Assembly (NCBI GenBank): GCA_032209605.1
Contig: JASFXZ010000016.1
Location: 10,788,001 to 10,852,000 of the forward strand
Length of the DNA stretch: 64,000 nucleotides
From: Mactromeris polynyma
Taxonomy: Eukaryota > Mollusca > Bivalvia > Venerida > Mactridae
Reading direction: 5' to 3'
Shown here: piece after piece, positions 1-13,620 of the stretch
Layout of the letters: every line of letters begins with the position of its first letter
Numbering within the stretch: the first letter of the stretch is position 1
Made by a program: the position numbers and the translations under genes
The notes under the pieces: generated by a model
What the model was told of the DNA's origin: nothing
Databases searched by the model: none
The model's input: only the letters and a program-made list of their open reading frames with translations

Positions 1-105
1 TCTTATATCTACAATCAGCAGGATTATACAATACATGTATTGACAGTGAATATCTGTGTTCCTCTTTATCTCTTATCCACCCTTGATAAACTGAACTAGC
101 CGTGC

Positions 106-638
106 CACGGACGCACTCGTCTATTCATATGTTTAATGGACCGGTAGCGCACGTGTAACAAATGGAGCCCAACGTAAAAGTTTCTCGAGAAAGTGTTAGG
201 ATTTATTAAATTTCATGCTGGTTGACAGTCAGTTTAATGTATTTGAAGTTAGATACACGGTTTTTAGAGCTTATCAGTATTGACTGAGTCAGTGTTTTTG
301 CATTCATTTTAATTAACTTGCACTGCTATCTGGATATTTCGAGTTGTGGAGTAAACCTCATAGTGCCGTGGAAATCATCTGTCATCAGAGGAAGCGATAC
401 CTGCTCGTTCGTGTGTTTGTGGACGAAACAGATTACTATCGAGGAGAGCGTCCGTGTTTGACGTTATCATATTCTTTACACTGGCGAGTGTTATTCTATA
501 TTGGAGTTAACGTGATTCATCAGTGAGTACCTAGATGACGTCATTCATTTGGTGTTAGGAGCGATATAACATTACCTGGGAGACACGGACGCACTCGTCT
601 ATTCATATGTTTAATGGACCGGTAGCGCACGTGTAACA
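106..638. repeat. Pair of perfect 55-bp direct repeats (106-160 and 584-638)
   Basis: The 55 bases starting CACGGACGCACTCGTC and ending GCGCACGTGTAACA occur identically at 106-160 and 584-638, a period of 478 bp. The 423 bp between them contain no recognisable domain. They could be two units of a longer tandem repeat, or terminal repeats of a small element; no target-site duplication was identified. Confidence 0.8.
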
Positions 639-997
639 TATGTATACTATAATCATGGATATGTTGTGATCTCGTAGATTCGTATCCCTAAGCAGAAAAG
701 TCATTGCAAATACATTCAGTACACAGTTTACTTACATATTTTTCATTTAAACTAAACACTACCTTAAAGTAAACCAAGTCTGAAGCAACATTTGTTGATG
801 CTTTGCAATGAAACATGTGCTTACAAAGAGAAGGTCAGTGATCTGGATCGTCTGGAGGTTTTCTCATTAGATTCGTGCTTCTGTGAATTCCTTCCCACAA
901 CATGAGCCTACGAAACAGTAGGGTTATGGAATGGGGAAGTAAGGAATTGTCTGGCTGAGTATTAAAATAACTATAAAGGTTTCACGGGACAACAAGG

Positions 998-1900
998 GGA
1001 GAAGAATGGAATAGGTGGAATCACCGTACAAGCTAAGAAACCAAGTGGTCACAGGACTTAAGGGGGGAAGGGCTGAATATCAAAAACAACCATGGAAACT
1101 TTAAGGGAACTAATCTACAAATACATTCGATTCTTCTTGAAGTGGCGGCACACTATGTAAATATCATTTTGAATGTCATCAGCTACACGCCATACCAAAT
1201 GTAAATACACCATTTAGATAACCTTTGGACATACGTTGTGATTATGATCATTTATACGCTTGCATGCCATTGACATCAACGGAACTTTAAACATGGAACA
1301 TGTGGAAAGTAACGGTGTGTCTTGTGACAATATATTTGTCGGTTCAAATAAATGCTTTACATGAAATTTCTCTCAATGATCTGCTTGAGCGTTTGGTGAC
1401 ATTGGAAGACTGGAAGCGGTATGTACTAATTTTGTTATTGTGGTTTTCAAAATGAGCTGTACTTGTTTAATCCGAATGTGGATGTATGAAGAGGTATCGA
1501 AGCTGAAGTTGATCGGATTTTAATGATATATATCAGCTGTGACCTAAACTTTCGGTCTAAATCTTATCAAGAACAGAGTCGTAGCCATCTTTTAGCGTTT
1601 TTGTTCAGTCAAGGGTTAAACAAAAGCCCATGAAAACAATATCTTAACGTAAACTTTACAAGGCGAGAAGAATGGAATGGGTAGAATCACCGTTCAAGCT
1701 AAGAAACCAAGTGACCACAGGACGTAAGGAGAGGGGAGGCTGAATATCCAAAACAACCATGGAAACTTTAAGGGAACCAATCTACAAATACATTCGATTC
1801 TTCTTGAGATGGCGGCACACTATGGAAATATCATTGTGAATGTCATCAGCTACACACCATACAAATGTAAATACACCATTTTGATAACCTTTGGACATAC
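998..1900. repeat. Diverged direct duplication of about 237 bp (998-1234 and 1664-1900)
   Basis: Both copies begin GAGAAGAATGGAAT and end ACCTTTGGACATAC and can be aligned along their whole length with scattered substitutions and a few small indels. The spacer (about 430 bp) has no recognised content. This is an old segmental duplication or two copies of one dispersed element. Confidence 0.8.
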
Positions 1901-4900
1901 TAGATAAGCAAAACTCACCAATCTATCAATAAAACCGCACAATCTCGAAAACCTTATTTTCCGAATTAAGCGTCCCATTCTTAGCGTCAGTACCGAGACA
2001 AGAGTGATCTGATAAAACTATTAAATAGCTTACTCGATACAAAGCTACGAAAGAGCGGTGACGACTTATTTACTCGAAATGTCGTACATGTACGGAAGAC
2101 GTTTAACAATAAAATGTTAATGTGTATTGTTGGACATGAGCTTATTACTATAATAGTCACATTCAGTCTTCTCGTGCCTGTCGAATGCAATTCCGTAAGT
2201 AAAGCAAAATTCATAATATTGTAGACAACAGTAGTATGTCAGTTTGTTTTAAATGAATAAGCAAATAACCTTTTATAAATAAGAAGTTATTTACACGAAC
2301 AGAAGTCGAATAATAAAAATAAGCATATACTTGCATTTGTTTTTATCATTTGTCAAGTACTGAACCTGACCGATGTACAACAGAAGAAAAAGAACTGATG
2401 ATATATCTGGATTTCTACGACAATGTGTTCAGACGATTTTAGTATTACTTTTATTGCAAGTATTTCAAACTTCCCTTTGTATTAGATTCAATCAATATTA
2501 CAAAGCAGTTATGACTAAATCCTAGCATTGACAAAAGAAACATAAGACATAAATATTAACGAGTGGGGAAAGCGGAAGTATCGCCTCGACAAATTCAATA
2601 GCAAATAAATACACGTGTTCCACTATCATCACGTTGAAATAAGGATATTCCCAGCAGTAAATGCCGGCAACATCAAGTAAAGCATGTTGAATATAGACAC
2701 ATTAAACAACATACATTCTGAGTCGTTTAAAAATATTCACGACGACCTAATAGAAGAGAGAGCAGATGGACAATGCACTCAAAGGCACGACAAGAAGAGC
2801 AGAATACAAACATCAGACGCGTCCCTTCCGTTAACGGCTTGATTTACATCATGTAGTGTAAAAAACCCGCCCTATCGTCGCAAATACAACGAGGGAAGCG
2901 TGAATGTAAACTATAAACGAGTCGAACAAGAAGCATGAAGTAAGCTGCAGTATAAGAGAATCCGTATATCTCTTCATTAACCTTTAATGCACGTTATAGC
3001 AAATATTGGAACTGTACATGTCCATGGATCTTGTAAATCACACCACCATAAAAGTACTGATTTGAAAGTCATTGTGTCCTCAAATTGTAGTCGTGGTTGC
3101 TTGTGATAGGCATTTTTCGATTTTAGAATTGGCAAATGTTATACGAATATTATCAAATATGTCGTAGTTTTAGAGCTTAGTGGTTATAAGTACACACGGC
3201 TTGTGATCATTTAAGTCATACTCTGCCAAACAAGCTCTAAGAAAACGAACAAGTTGTGAAATGTAAGCCCCGTACGAAGCGGTAAACCTCCATCTAAATA
3301 TAATGATTCGCAATATCAGATCCAAATTATCTCTTTTATAGATTAAGGAAAAAAACTATAAGATTTATGATATACAGTTTTAAATCGGGAAAACTGCAAA
3401 ATCATTATAATAACTGAATGTATTTACTCAAAGTTCTCAAGGATATATTACACACACCATAGACGCAACGAAACGTTGTTCTATATTGATGAGACTATCC
3501 AAATAACGTACTGTAATATTAAAGGCACATAAGATGATCTGATGATATTTGCCTGTGTATCTGGTGAAAGACACGCCATTCCCAATAGCAATACTTAATC
3601 AACTTTGAAACTTATAACGAAGCAAATGCCTTATGAAACATGGCAGAATCGGCCCAATACACTTAAATCAAACATTTGATGTTTGTTCAAACGTATTGAA
3701 TATTGCTAATAAATTAAGTAATATATCTTCTATATTAAATGTCTGTTAGTTAAATATGTGTTTACGGCTCTGTGTATTGAACATCGATTCCGTCATTTGT
3801 AGCTTTTTGCCGTTTTAAGTTATTTGCAATCGTTCTTAAACTCAAGACACTCTATAATTAAATAATATGCATGTACTGACGCCAGGTTGGGATAACATGT
3901 TAGATGATCCCAGTACAATATGTATAATTCGTAGATGCATTATTACACTGATGTTACTTGTTATGTTTTGACTAGTTAGTTTAGTCTGTAAAGCGAATAA
4001 TATTGTGGTATATTGTGCATTAAAACATAAAGTGTTTAAGACGAATAATAACATAGGTTAATACGAAACAATTCATTTTAATTGTTCAACAGACGATATT
4101 GACTGTGATTAATTCTGCAATGTTAATGTTATAGTGGAGTATTATTAGCATTGGTAATCAAACTTACTTGCATACACCATTATTTACGAGAAACAAGCAT
4201 TTTTGGTTTATACAATTAAGCAGATGTCAGCAATAAAGTCAAACAATACTTTTATCGTGAATACAACTTGATTATATAAGACTTCGCCCGAAAGCTCAGC
4301 ATATCAGAATGACACATTTATAATAATACGATACTCTTTATTTAAATACCTTCTAAGGATAAAACCTCAGATAAGTTATCTCAAAAGATGTAAGGAACGT
4401 TCCATATTGCACTAATTCATGTTGCGTTCTTTGTTTAGATTGGCACGAAATATTCAGTTTGTTTACATTTAAGGTTGTGTGTTAATGCTTCACGCACAGG
4501 TAACCATTCTTAGTATATAAGGTCCATGGAAAGACGACAACTATTTTTATCATGTTTTATTTACAAATGTTGAAAAACCTGACAGAGCCAAACTACTCCA
4601 TCCATTGGTATATCTTTCATGAAAAGTATTTTAAATGTGTTAAAATGCTCATGTTCATTCAACTTTGACACCGTACAGTTTATTTATTGTGATAATTTAG
4701 AAATCAGACACAGAAATTACATATACAATTTGACTTCCGTTTTACAAATGTTGGATAAGGTACAATGATGACCAAAACGGTATTTCCAGAATTAACATAT
4801 TTTTAATTCTATAGGGATAAGATACTGTGTACTATTTATAGACATTCATCGTACACATATATGTTAACTTCCAAATCGTAGGACAAAGAATGGAATGACC

Positions 4901-6366
4901 AAACAGTATTAAAAAAATAGCTCTTTCGTGAAATGTAAATGTGCTATTAACGACCTATATCCAGTTGCTCCGGCTTCTGGCCAATGATAGAAACATATTT
5001 TACATAATTCTACGACTGGCTCCACCTGCAAATTGTTTTATATGTCCATGTTCTATTTGCATTACCCTTTGTTCGCCATCTCTCAAGTTGGTGAGTTATC
5101 AAGTGGGAAGGTTTCATTGACATTGTTCGTTTTATTTGATTGATGCTTGGGTGAATCCTTCAACCTTATTTGAACCCACAGTGGAAGCTATGTTAGTCAT
5201 TTACTGTTCATAGATGAGACTTCTTTTTTCACTCATCATTCATGTTTGAGCCCCCTTTGCATTTGTAAGTGTCTACATTTATATATTGATTGGTGTGTCT
5301 CCTTATGCTTGTTTGATGGTTTTATCTGTTGTTTGAGGCATTTTCAGCTCGACGTCTTTATTCATTTTTATAAAGAGGCAGTATCATGTTCAATATATAG
5401 ACTAAAGTCGTATCCGTGAAACGTATTTAAGTTTCTATTTATCGAACAAAGTATGTGACCATTAACAAACAGTAAGTCTACGCTAAGCTTTTCGCTAATA
5501 GTTTTCAATGTTTAACGGTTAGATGTTAAATTTAAAGAGCTACTTTGGTTATAAAACATTACGACATTTTTGCTGACATATATAATAAAAGTGTAATAAT
5601 GGTGAGAAAACCTGTTTCATAGTCTTTCGCTCCGTAACTTAACAAGTTATTGGGTTTTGATCTCGATAGCTTTTAACGTGTTATGGGATAAACATTGTTG
5701 TGTGACGGTACCATAAAGGGGAGATGCGTGGCAATATATTAGTTTTAATCTACCCAAATTGCATTTCATTTTGCAAAAAAAGACTTTCTGAAAATAAACA
5801 TTCTTTCAAATACGTTTTCATTTTAGAAAACACATTTAATCGTTTATGCGGAGTTCGTCAATGACAGCGATGTTTCTTCGAAGAAAGTTACAAGTTAAAT
5901 TATATAAAATTGAGCGAAGACGCTTTTCACATTCATTAATTACATAACATATTATATGACGCTTTAATTAATACAATTAAAACAATATCTTTCATTCAAT
6001 GGAATGCTTTGATAACGACCAATCTCAATCTTAAGTGGTGCAACACCACAACGGAATCTAACAAGAGCGCTTCTATGGCGTCTATATATAATGTGATTTT
6101 TAACATACGGTTCAGTTTCATATGAATGCTTGAATTGTCTGTATGTTCGTAGTTTATTTTCTCCATTATATATGTCATTGTCTGAACACTAATCTTATCT
6201 TACGCGTGAAGGGATGGATAATTACCACCGACTCATAGAAAAAAAGATAGCTAAGTAAATTTAAGCATTATGTAACAAAAATAAATTAGTGCATGTGGAT
6301 AATATAATTAAGTGTGTAATAGTGCTCTACAACATATAGCGATCAGTTAAGAAATTGTTCAATTTA

Positions 6367-6457
6367 ATCAAAGGACTAAAGGTCCTGGAAGGCGCTTCCA
6401 AGGCAAGACTGCACCTTGTCCATGTGATCGTATTAGAAATTAATACACGACTATTCG
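6367..6457 (+). repeat. Dispersed repeat, copy 1 (copy 2 at 9077-9167)
   Basis: About 91 bp starting ATCAAAGGACT and ending CGACTATTC aligns with 9077-9167 in the same orientation. The shared parts include GCGCTTCCAA, GCAAGACTGCAC and GAAATTAATAC. The family is not recognised. A short open frame crosses copy 1 but is not shared by copy 2, so it is not considered coding. Confidence 0.65.
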
Positions 6458-6830
6458 GTTGTTCATGGTCCATTGTAGGGTATGGAACAATACAAAACAT
6501 GCAGTCGCCGATTTATCGTATACAGTTGAATCCATATAAACACATACTTAATAGTTTATGCGATAGCTCATTTATGTGGTATAATATAACAGGTGCATTT
6601 TCGTTTTGATATAAGAGAAGAACTCTATCAAATAAATAATTGATTTGTTGTTGTTGTAATTAGTTGAAAGTGTGTCTCGTTCCTATAAACTATGCGTGAC
6701 CTACATGCACGCAGTACTGGACATATACAGAAAATATACTGTCATCATACACTAGACAATCATAACATCTTTACTGGCGACGAACAGTCGAAATTGGCAC
6801 ATTGTACTCTTCCTCATCATTACAGTAAAC

Positions 6831-6987
6831 CTCAGTGAAAGACCACCTCAATAACACGACCACCTCAAAATTAAGAACACAATTTAAGTTCATTTCACCT
6901 TTTTGCTCTTTTTTCAACCTCGATATTAAGACCACCACAATAAGAAGATCACATTTCAAGTGTCCCAAAGTAGGTCTTATTATTGAG
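6831..6987. mobile_element. Tigger/pogo-like MITE, partial
   Basis: The left edge TACAGTAAACCTCAG matches the TIR of the complete copy at 18066-18212. The inside is rich in the same blocks (GACCACCTCAA, TTAAGAACACAATTT). The right side ends in TAGGTCTTATTATTGAG without the final ACTGTA, so the copy is truncated or decayed. TIRs of the form CAGTnnAACCTC next to TA are typical of pogo/Tigger elements; that assignment is inference. Confidence 0.5.
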
Positions 6988-9076
6988 AAATAAAAGCATA
7001 TTGGTTAGTTTTAACGTTTAATGAGCTTGTCATAACTTAGCAGTATAAAATCTTTGGCATACTCTATTCAAAATGGTTAACGAAATGTCTTGGACCACCT
7101 ACAGCGATATGTGCGCTTAGAAACATCCATTTAAATAAAGACTTTGATGGAACGCTCCTTAACTTGCTAAATCGACATGCCATGACAAAATGTACCAAGA
7201 CAAATACAAAATATTCAATATTTACCGGTCTAAAGTGTTAATCCGCCAGTACTATATCACATAGAGTCAACGTTACTGGATGTATCTGCTGTTGATTTGG
7301 ATTGCATTAATCTATAAAATTAAAAATTCTAATGAATTGAACTGTCCAAAAAGTCGATATATTGTATTTCAAAAATACTAAATGGCAGGTTGGCTATTTC
7401 AATCATGGTATTTGGGCTGTATTTGGTGTTCTTAACTTGCGTATGAAACAGTGTAAAAAAATGTGTTTTCAATGACTTCGCTCGCAACCAATCAATCATA
7501 ACTAAACTAATTGAAAAGATGGTTGGCGCAATTTGTGCAACATAAAACATTGCCGAGATGTTACGATTGCTGGTCACGCAAGATCCAAAATGGATTTCGG
7601 TAATTCACCGAAATTCAGTGGATTTTGGTAAGGTAACGTACCCCTTATCGAAAGGTTAACCAATCCGCGTCAATATTACACACGTATTTCGGTTGAACAG
7701 AAGTTGGTTTCGTGGTTTACGTAAGATTTGATTGGTTTACACCACACTGATATGCAAATAGCATATACATATATATTTTTTTATTTAGATTTGTACAAAG
7801 TACATCATCTATATAGAACATTTCATATATATACATATATACACAAAGTATTCACGTGACTGCATAGAAAATACATTACACTACAGTTAACACGTATTCA
7901 TTAACAGTCGAGGATGAACAACTGAATATAAATACATCAGTTTATATTATTCAATACATTATTTCTTATAATTAAAGCTTTCTTGTAATAAATTGCCAAT
8001 TTGCATAACATATTTTTATTTCTCAAGCCATGTTAGTACGGCTGCACCGAAAAAGAGATTAATTTCGCCGTGCGTGATACGTATTTCGCGTGTTTCAAGA
8101 TTGGAATAAACAATAAAAATATTCGTAGACAGTTTTTGTTGCGGATCGCGGCAATACTGAAACCTTATTGGAGACAGTATAATTGTACAACAGCATTTCG
8201 AGATAAGTGTCAACAAACCAGTATATAACCTGACATATGCAGATTTATCAAGGTATGCAGGTGTATTGCCTATATCGGTGAATTATTGCAAGTCAATAAT
8301 ATGTTTTTCCTCTAGCATTGCTTTACATTTCACTTCTAGTACTTCGTCTGCATCTTCTTGTTCGGTTTCTTTCTCGTCAAGGTGACATATACTTGCCTCC
8401 AATCCAATTTTATAGATGTAATTAAAATATAGGGCTGTCAACATTCAGAATAAAGTGAAGTCGTTTGTGGTTCTTTTATATTATCCATTTATTACAAAAA
8501 ATAATAAATGCACAATGTGAAAATAATCAGTGTCAAAGTACATAGTTTCTATAACCATAAAGGAATTATAGGTTTTTATATTTCATCATGAAATTATAAT
8601 GTTTCAATTTTCTTCCATTGTATAAAGCTTTACACATTTTTAAATCAATAATGTAAAAAACATCATTATTCACTATAAGAAGGATGCTCTAGTCAGCGAA
8701 AATAGGGAAGAAAATAAAGATATTCTACCGGTAAGAATTTCGATATACCATGTGAACGTCATGACGCCGTAAGTTTTGTCTCCGGACTAGTTGTACGTTC
8801 CCGGTGATATTTGCTGCCTGTCATATATTGCAATACTGTTGATGCAATGTGTAAATAATGCAGAAATGATTATTTCATTTATTGATTGAATTAGTAAATC
8901 ACTCACAATCTATAACTTATAGTCACTGTCAACTTTGTTTAGAATGATCATGCTTATGTTTGCAAGGAAACAGAATGTTTATGTATGAGTCATAAATAAA
9001 CATGTACAAAGTGCTGTGTAGTTTTTCTATATTATAAATGTCCGGCCAAGGAAGGATGCGGTATTTATAAAACTAT

Positions 9077-9167
9077 ATCAAAGGACTGCAGTAACTAGGA
9101 CGCGCTTCCAATGCAAGACTGCACGTTCTCCATATTATCGTATTTGAAATTAATACGCGACTATTCA
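9077..9167 (+). repeat. Dispersed repeat, copy 2 (copy 1 at 6367-6457)
   Basis: Same orientation and length as copy 1, with about one difference every five to six bases. No coding capacity is shared between the two copies. Confidence 0.65.
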
Positions 9168-9924
9168 GGTAAACACATTCGACAAAAATGACAAATAATG
9201 CAGAAAAGTCGATTACATCAAGACTCCCGTCATTCCACAATTGATATAACCATTATTCTCATTAAATATATAATAACATTGGAGGACTTTACATGTACTA
9301 TTTTCTTGAGGCGATGGATATTGCGGTACTTCGATGAGACCATCCGGTTGATGATTATAGCATCGAGACGCTAAAGCGTCTGGTTAAAAACTGTGTAAAC
9401 CATGTGTATCATATTATATATTCTAGATGAACCTGCGGAATAATATGTGCTAAAAATGAAAATTCCATTATACAAACATTTCAGCATATCAGAAAATCAA
9501 ATGACACATAAGTATAACAACAGTAATTTAGTCACTATTACAAACAAAGTAGACTACGGAGCCCCTAAAGTGACATTCCATATCTCTGGAAATAATGAAT
9601 ACTTTCATTCGCTTGTTAGTAAAATGGAAAAACATCTGACAGGCAAATCAATTTACTACATTTGCAAAAGTGGATCAAAATGACGAAATACATTTTAAGT
9701 ACAAAGACGATCGACATTGGTTTGAACTTTTAGAGACATTTATCATCAACACAATGTGAATAACAATAGTCGCACCGGTATCACCAGACAAATCGAAGCC
9801 ATATATCTTATGATGTATTTCCTGTTTGTAAGCTGGGTACGTAAGTGTCACCTTCGTACAATCTCTATACCATGAAATGAACAACTATAGTACAAATATA
9901 CATATACATATGTATGTATACAGG

Positions 9925-10730
9925 TTTATTTCATTTCAGTACAGTAAGCCATATGGCCCATGAGGACAAACAAATATATACATATATACAAACATACATC
10001 TATGAGACGGAGAAGGAACACTATAAAACATATACGAACATATAACGTTATAGTTGAAGAACAAACAGAAATGACTATGTAATAAAACATACATGCGGTA
10101 GCGAAAAAACATGTGTATGAAATAATAATACATATAAATACGCGTATATATACTATGTTATCAGTCATTACCATACTATCGTAACGAATGTGTAAGATCA
10201 ATATTGTTATACTGTATGTAAATATAATACAATGTTATATGTGTATTTATTGTAAACTTCTTATCTTTATATAACATTGCGACATGCAATATTTTACATA
10301 CATTTGTGAAGTCATTTAAAAAATCATGTGAAAATCATTTAAAACAAAGTGTACAATATGTTTTGTTTGATATATTCATATTACAATTTTAATTAAATAT
10401 CTTTTCGTATTTCAAGCGCTTTGAAAATGAATACGCTTAATTTCTTCATAACAGTTTCGTTTTGATTTTCAAATAATTACCTCTATTTTAACATACTTGG
10501 TCTATCAGTAATAACTCTTTATATACAGTTCATTATAAAGTTCACATTCGAGAATGAAATGATACTCGTCTTCCAACTTATCGCAATAAAAACATTTTCT
10601 ATTTTTTTTCTAGTTTTGGTCTTTGCCATCTGCCGGATTCTATTCTTAGGTTATGAGAGGATACAACAAGTCTAGTCATAGCAATTCTGAATTAAGGAAT
10701 ATTTAGAGTATTAAGGAATTTTTACACCAC
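9925..10730 (-). pseudogene. 3' fragment of a LINE (C-terminal ORF2 end plus 3' UTR), antisense
   Basis: Reading the minus strand from about 10730 gives the residues KFLNTLNIP, stop, FRIAMTRLVVSSHN, then IESGRWQRP. After a one-base frame break at a poly-A run comes CFYCDKLEDEYHFILEC. This aligns with the C-terminal part of the LINE at 16561-17049 (KYLDVITIRKYRIALSRL, ESGRWRKP, CPFCNILEDEYHFVLVC), including the Cys-x2-Cys...His-x4-Cys motif. About 570 bp further on, the minus strand has a tail with AATAAA near 9928-9933, a plausible element 3' end. It carries an internal stop and a frame break, so it is dead. Confidence 0.65.
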
Positions 10731-10935
10731 AATGTTTACATGTTCGTAATTCCTTTGTAATCATTAACCTTATTTAGGATTAATTTAAAACAATGGCAAT
10801 TTCCAACTTTTCAGGTTTAATTTGTGTTTTCGCACGTTGGTTGACGGGTTGAGCCTCACAATTTGGCATAATCTGTCTTCACTTGATACATGTTTCATAT
10901 TCACTCATGCATAAGTGTTTATCCGCATGTTTGCA

Positions 10936-10988
10936 TATATACTGGTCTAAAGAGCTCAACCCGCCATACTGTATCTTGAGAATGTTCA
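10936..10988. repeat. Short dispersed repeat (second copy 43105-43157)
   Basis: The block TATATACTGGTCTAAAGAGC through to GAATGTTC aligns in the same orientation with 43105-43157. On the minus strand both read as a similar peptide (core residues GGL[SA]), which suggests decayed coding sequence of a dispersed element, but the family is not identified. Confidence 0.5.
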
Positions 10989-11736
10989 CTACATTACGTT
11001 TGAACGTGATTTATAAGACATTTGTCCACTGTTTAGAATCATTTGAATCATCAATGTCATAGTCCTCTGCGATCGAAATCAATGGATGATGTTTCCATTA
11101 CATTTGTAAAAATTATGTGAAATACTACTGGTGGGTTAGCACTTTTGGCCTGTGTGTGTTGTCTTCAGTGTCTAGTAGGCCCATTGGATTTGCCAAATAA
11201 AAATTACCATTACAATGCACATATATAACTACATGTATAAATTCATATATAAATTCTTCCTCTCAAAATAATGTGTTGTTTCAAAGTATTTGCATACATA
11301 TTTATTTAAGGCAGATCTTAACCAGCGTCGAATAAAAAGACATATTTAAAAAAAAAGGTCGCGTCTAAATCGGTACAGCGTTCAGATTACCGGGAGGTAA
11401 GATTAAATCGATTTCAAATTACCCCCAACGGCTTCATAATACACCCCAGCATTCTCTTATTTATGTTTTTTTTTAGATATTTATCCATCCAAATAATGAC
11501 AGAAAAACTATCAAATGCTACATAAAATAAAAAGATTAGCATTAGAAGAAAGCAAAGAATTATAAAGATATGAGGAGCTTCAACATCGATAACAGCAATA
11601 ACAGCTTGTAATAACATTAAATATTGATTGCAGTTTGAAACTAGGTTTCAATTTTGTATATTCACAAGTATAAATTAATTGTTAATTAATTGTAGAGTAA
11701 TCTACACTGCGCAAGAGTGACATGAATTAAGTTCTG

Positions 11737-12970
11737 GTTACGCCCGAGGGTGTTATGCAATCAAATTCTGGTAACCCGCTTGTAAAATTGAAATCAAGTT
11801 CTGGTTACCCCGGGGCTGATATGAAATCAAGTTCTGGCTACCCCGGGGATGATATGAAATCAAGTACTGGTTACCCCGGGGATGATATGAAATCAAATTC
11901 TGGTTACCCCGGGGATGATGTGAAATCAAGTTCTGGTTACCCGGGGATGATATGAAATCAAATTCTGGTTACCCCGGGGATGATGTGAAGTCAAATTCTG
12001 GTTACCCGGGGATGATGTGAAGTCAAATTCTGGTTACCCGGGGATGATATGAAATGAAGTTCTGGTTACCCCCGGGATGATGTGAAGTCAAATTCTGGTT
12101 ACCCCCGGGATGATATGAAATCAAGTTCTGGTTACCTGGGGATGATATGAAATCAAGTTCTGGTTACCCGGGGATGATATGAAATCAAGTTCTGGTTACC
12201 CCCGGGATGATATGAAATCAAGTACTGGTTACCCCGGGGATGATGTGAAGTCAAATTCTGGTTACCCGGGGATGATATAAAATCAAGTTCTGGTTACCCC
12301 CGGGGATGATGTGAAGTCAAATTCTGGTTACCCCCGGGGATGATGTGAAGTCAAATTCTGGTTACCCGGGGATGATATGAAATCAAGTTCTGGTTACCCC
12401 CGGGGATGATATGAAATCAAGTTCTGGTTACCCCCGGGATTATATGAAATCAAGTTCTGGTTACCCCCGGGATGATATGAAATCAAGTTCTGGTTACCCG
12501 GGGATGATATGAAATCAAGTTCTGGTTACCCGGGGATGATATGAAATCAAGTTCTGGTTACCCCCGGGATGATATGAAATCAAGTTCTGGTTACCCGGGG
12601 ATGATGTGAAGTCAAGTTCTGGTTACCCGGGGATGATGTGAAGTCAAGTTCTGGTTACCCCGGGATGATGTGAAGTCAAGTTCTGGTTACCCGGGGATGA
12701 TATGAAATCAAGTTCTGGTTACCCCCGGGATGATATGAAATCAAGTACTGGTTACCCCCGGGATGATATGAAATCAAGTTCTGGTTACCCGGGGATGATA
12801 TGAAATCAAGTTCTGGTTACCCGGGGATGATATGAAATCAAGTTCTGGTTACCCCCGGGATGATGTGAAGTCAAGTTCTGGTTACCCGGGGATGATGTGA
12901 AGTCAAGTTCTGGTTACCCGGGGATGATGTGAAGTCAAGTTCTGGTTACCCCCGGGATGATGTGAAGTCA
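11737..12970. repeat. 33-bp minisatellite, roughly 38 units
   Basis: The unit consists of GATGATATGAAATCAAG followed by TTCTGGTTACCCCGGG, 31 to 34 bp in length. Variants are GATATGAAATCAAG versus GATGTGAAGTCAAA/G. Nearly all length variation sits in the palindromic C/G run (CCCGGGG, CCCCGGGG, CCCCCGGG, CCCCCGGGG). The first six or so units are exactly in one frame and read SSGYPGDDMK repeats (11 residues), but later length changes break it. The left edge units (GTTACGCCCGAGGGTGTT, GGTAACCCGCTTG) are more diverged, as expected at an array end. Confidence 0.95.
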
Positions 12971-13485
12971 TAACGAATGTTTGTGTATGATATTGCTTTG
13001 ATTGTTCTTGAACAGCTGATACTCGGTGATTATAGTTTATACCGATGTAAATATTGTGGTCTACGGATGAATTAAATCTCGATTGATGTTCACCTTTATC
13101 TTTACCTCTCTTATAGAAGCGTGGATAGTGATGTTTATATTCTCCTTTTCCTTTCATGTTTCTCTTTCTAACGTATGTTCATTGACAATATTACTACAAT
13201 TAATCAAGTTGATAAAACTTAAACGGACATTGATATTTGAGAAGATTGATATTAAGAAATGTCACTGCATGTACTTAAGTTATTAATTTCAGCTACACAT
13301 TGTCAAAGTGTTCATGCTTTCATTAACGAAAAAAATACCATGTTCCGAACGCGCTATTTTGACATTTATTGATATAATAGAAATGTATATATTTTGGTTT
13401 GGGATTAAAATCAGGGACCATGAAATAGACCGATGAGCGCATCAAAGCATTTATAAAGTTTGGATGTCTCCTAAATATGAAGAAG
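12971..13485. other. No recognised feature
   Basis: AT-rich DNA between the 33-bp array and a SINE-like piece. Short frames on both strands show no known domain. Confidence 0.6.
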
Positions 13486-13620
13486 TGGCGTAACCGTGGT
13501 CCAGTGGTAATGCACATCTAGGGTCGCAGCCGTTCGGATGAGACAAAAACCGAGGTCCCGTGTACGATGCTTATCGGGCACGTAAACGAACCATGTGTGT
13601 TCCTGGAACTGAGGCATTTT
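13486..13620 (+). mobile_element. tRNA-derived SINE-like fragment
   Basis: The segment starts with an A-box-like stretch (GTGGTCCAGTGGTAATGC) followed about 40 bp later by a degraded B-box-like GAGGTCCCGTGTACG. Next comes GGGCACGTAAACGAACC, a phrase I associate from memory with tRNA-type SINEs of molluscs and other invertebrates; that link is unchecked. No intact tRNA fold is present. The 3' boundary is a guess. Confidence 0.45.

Larger units (their letters stand above)
1..11736. other. AT-rich stretch without a supported gene
   Basis: No open frame here has recognisable protein similarity; those present are short (under 95 codons) and lack codon structure. The stretch holds short duplications, one MITE-like element and an antisense LINE remnant, listed separately. 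Between them I see only AT-rich unique-looking DNA, with TA-rich low-complexity patches near 7760-7850 and 9890-10200. Confidence 0.6.

Noticed and set aside
7594..7614. Small hairpin ATTTCGGT-loop-ACCGAAAT
   Set aside because: Eight-base arms are within what chance gives in a window of this size; no associated gene or repeat.
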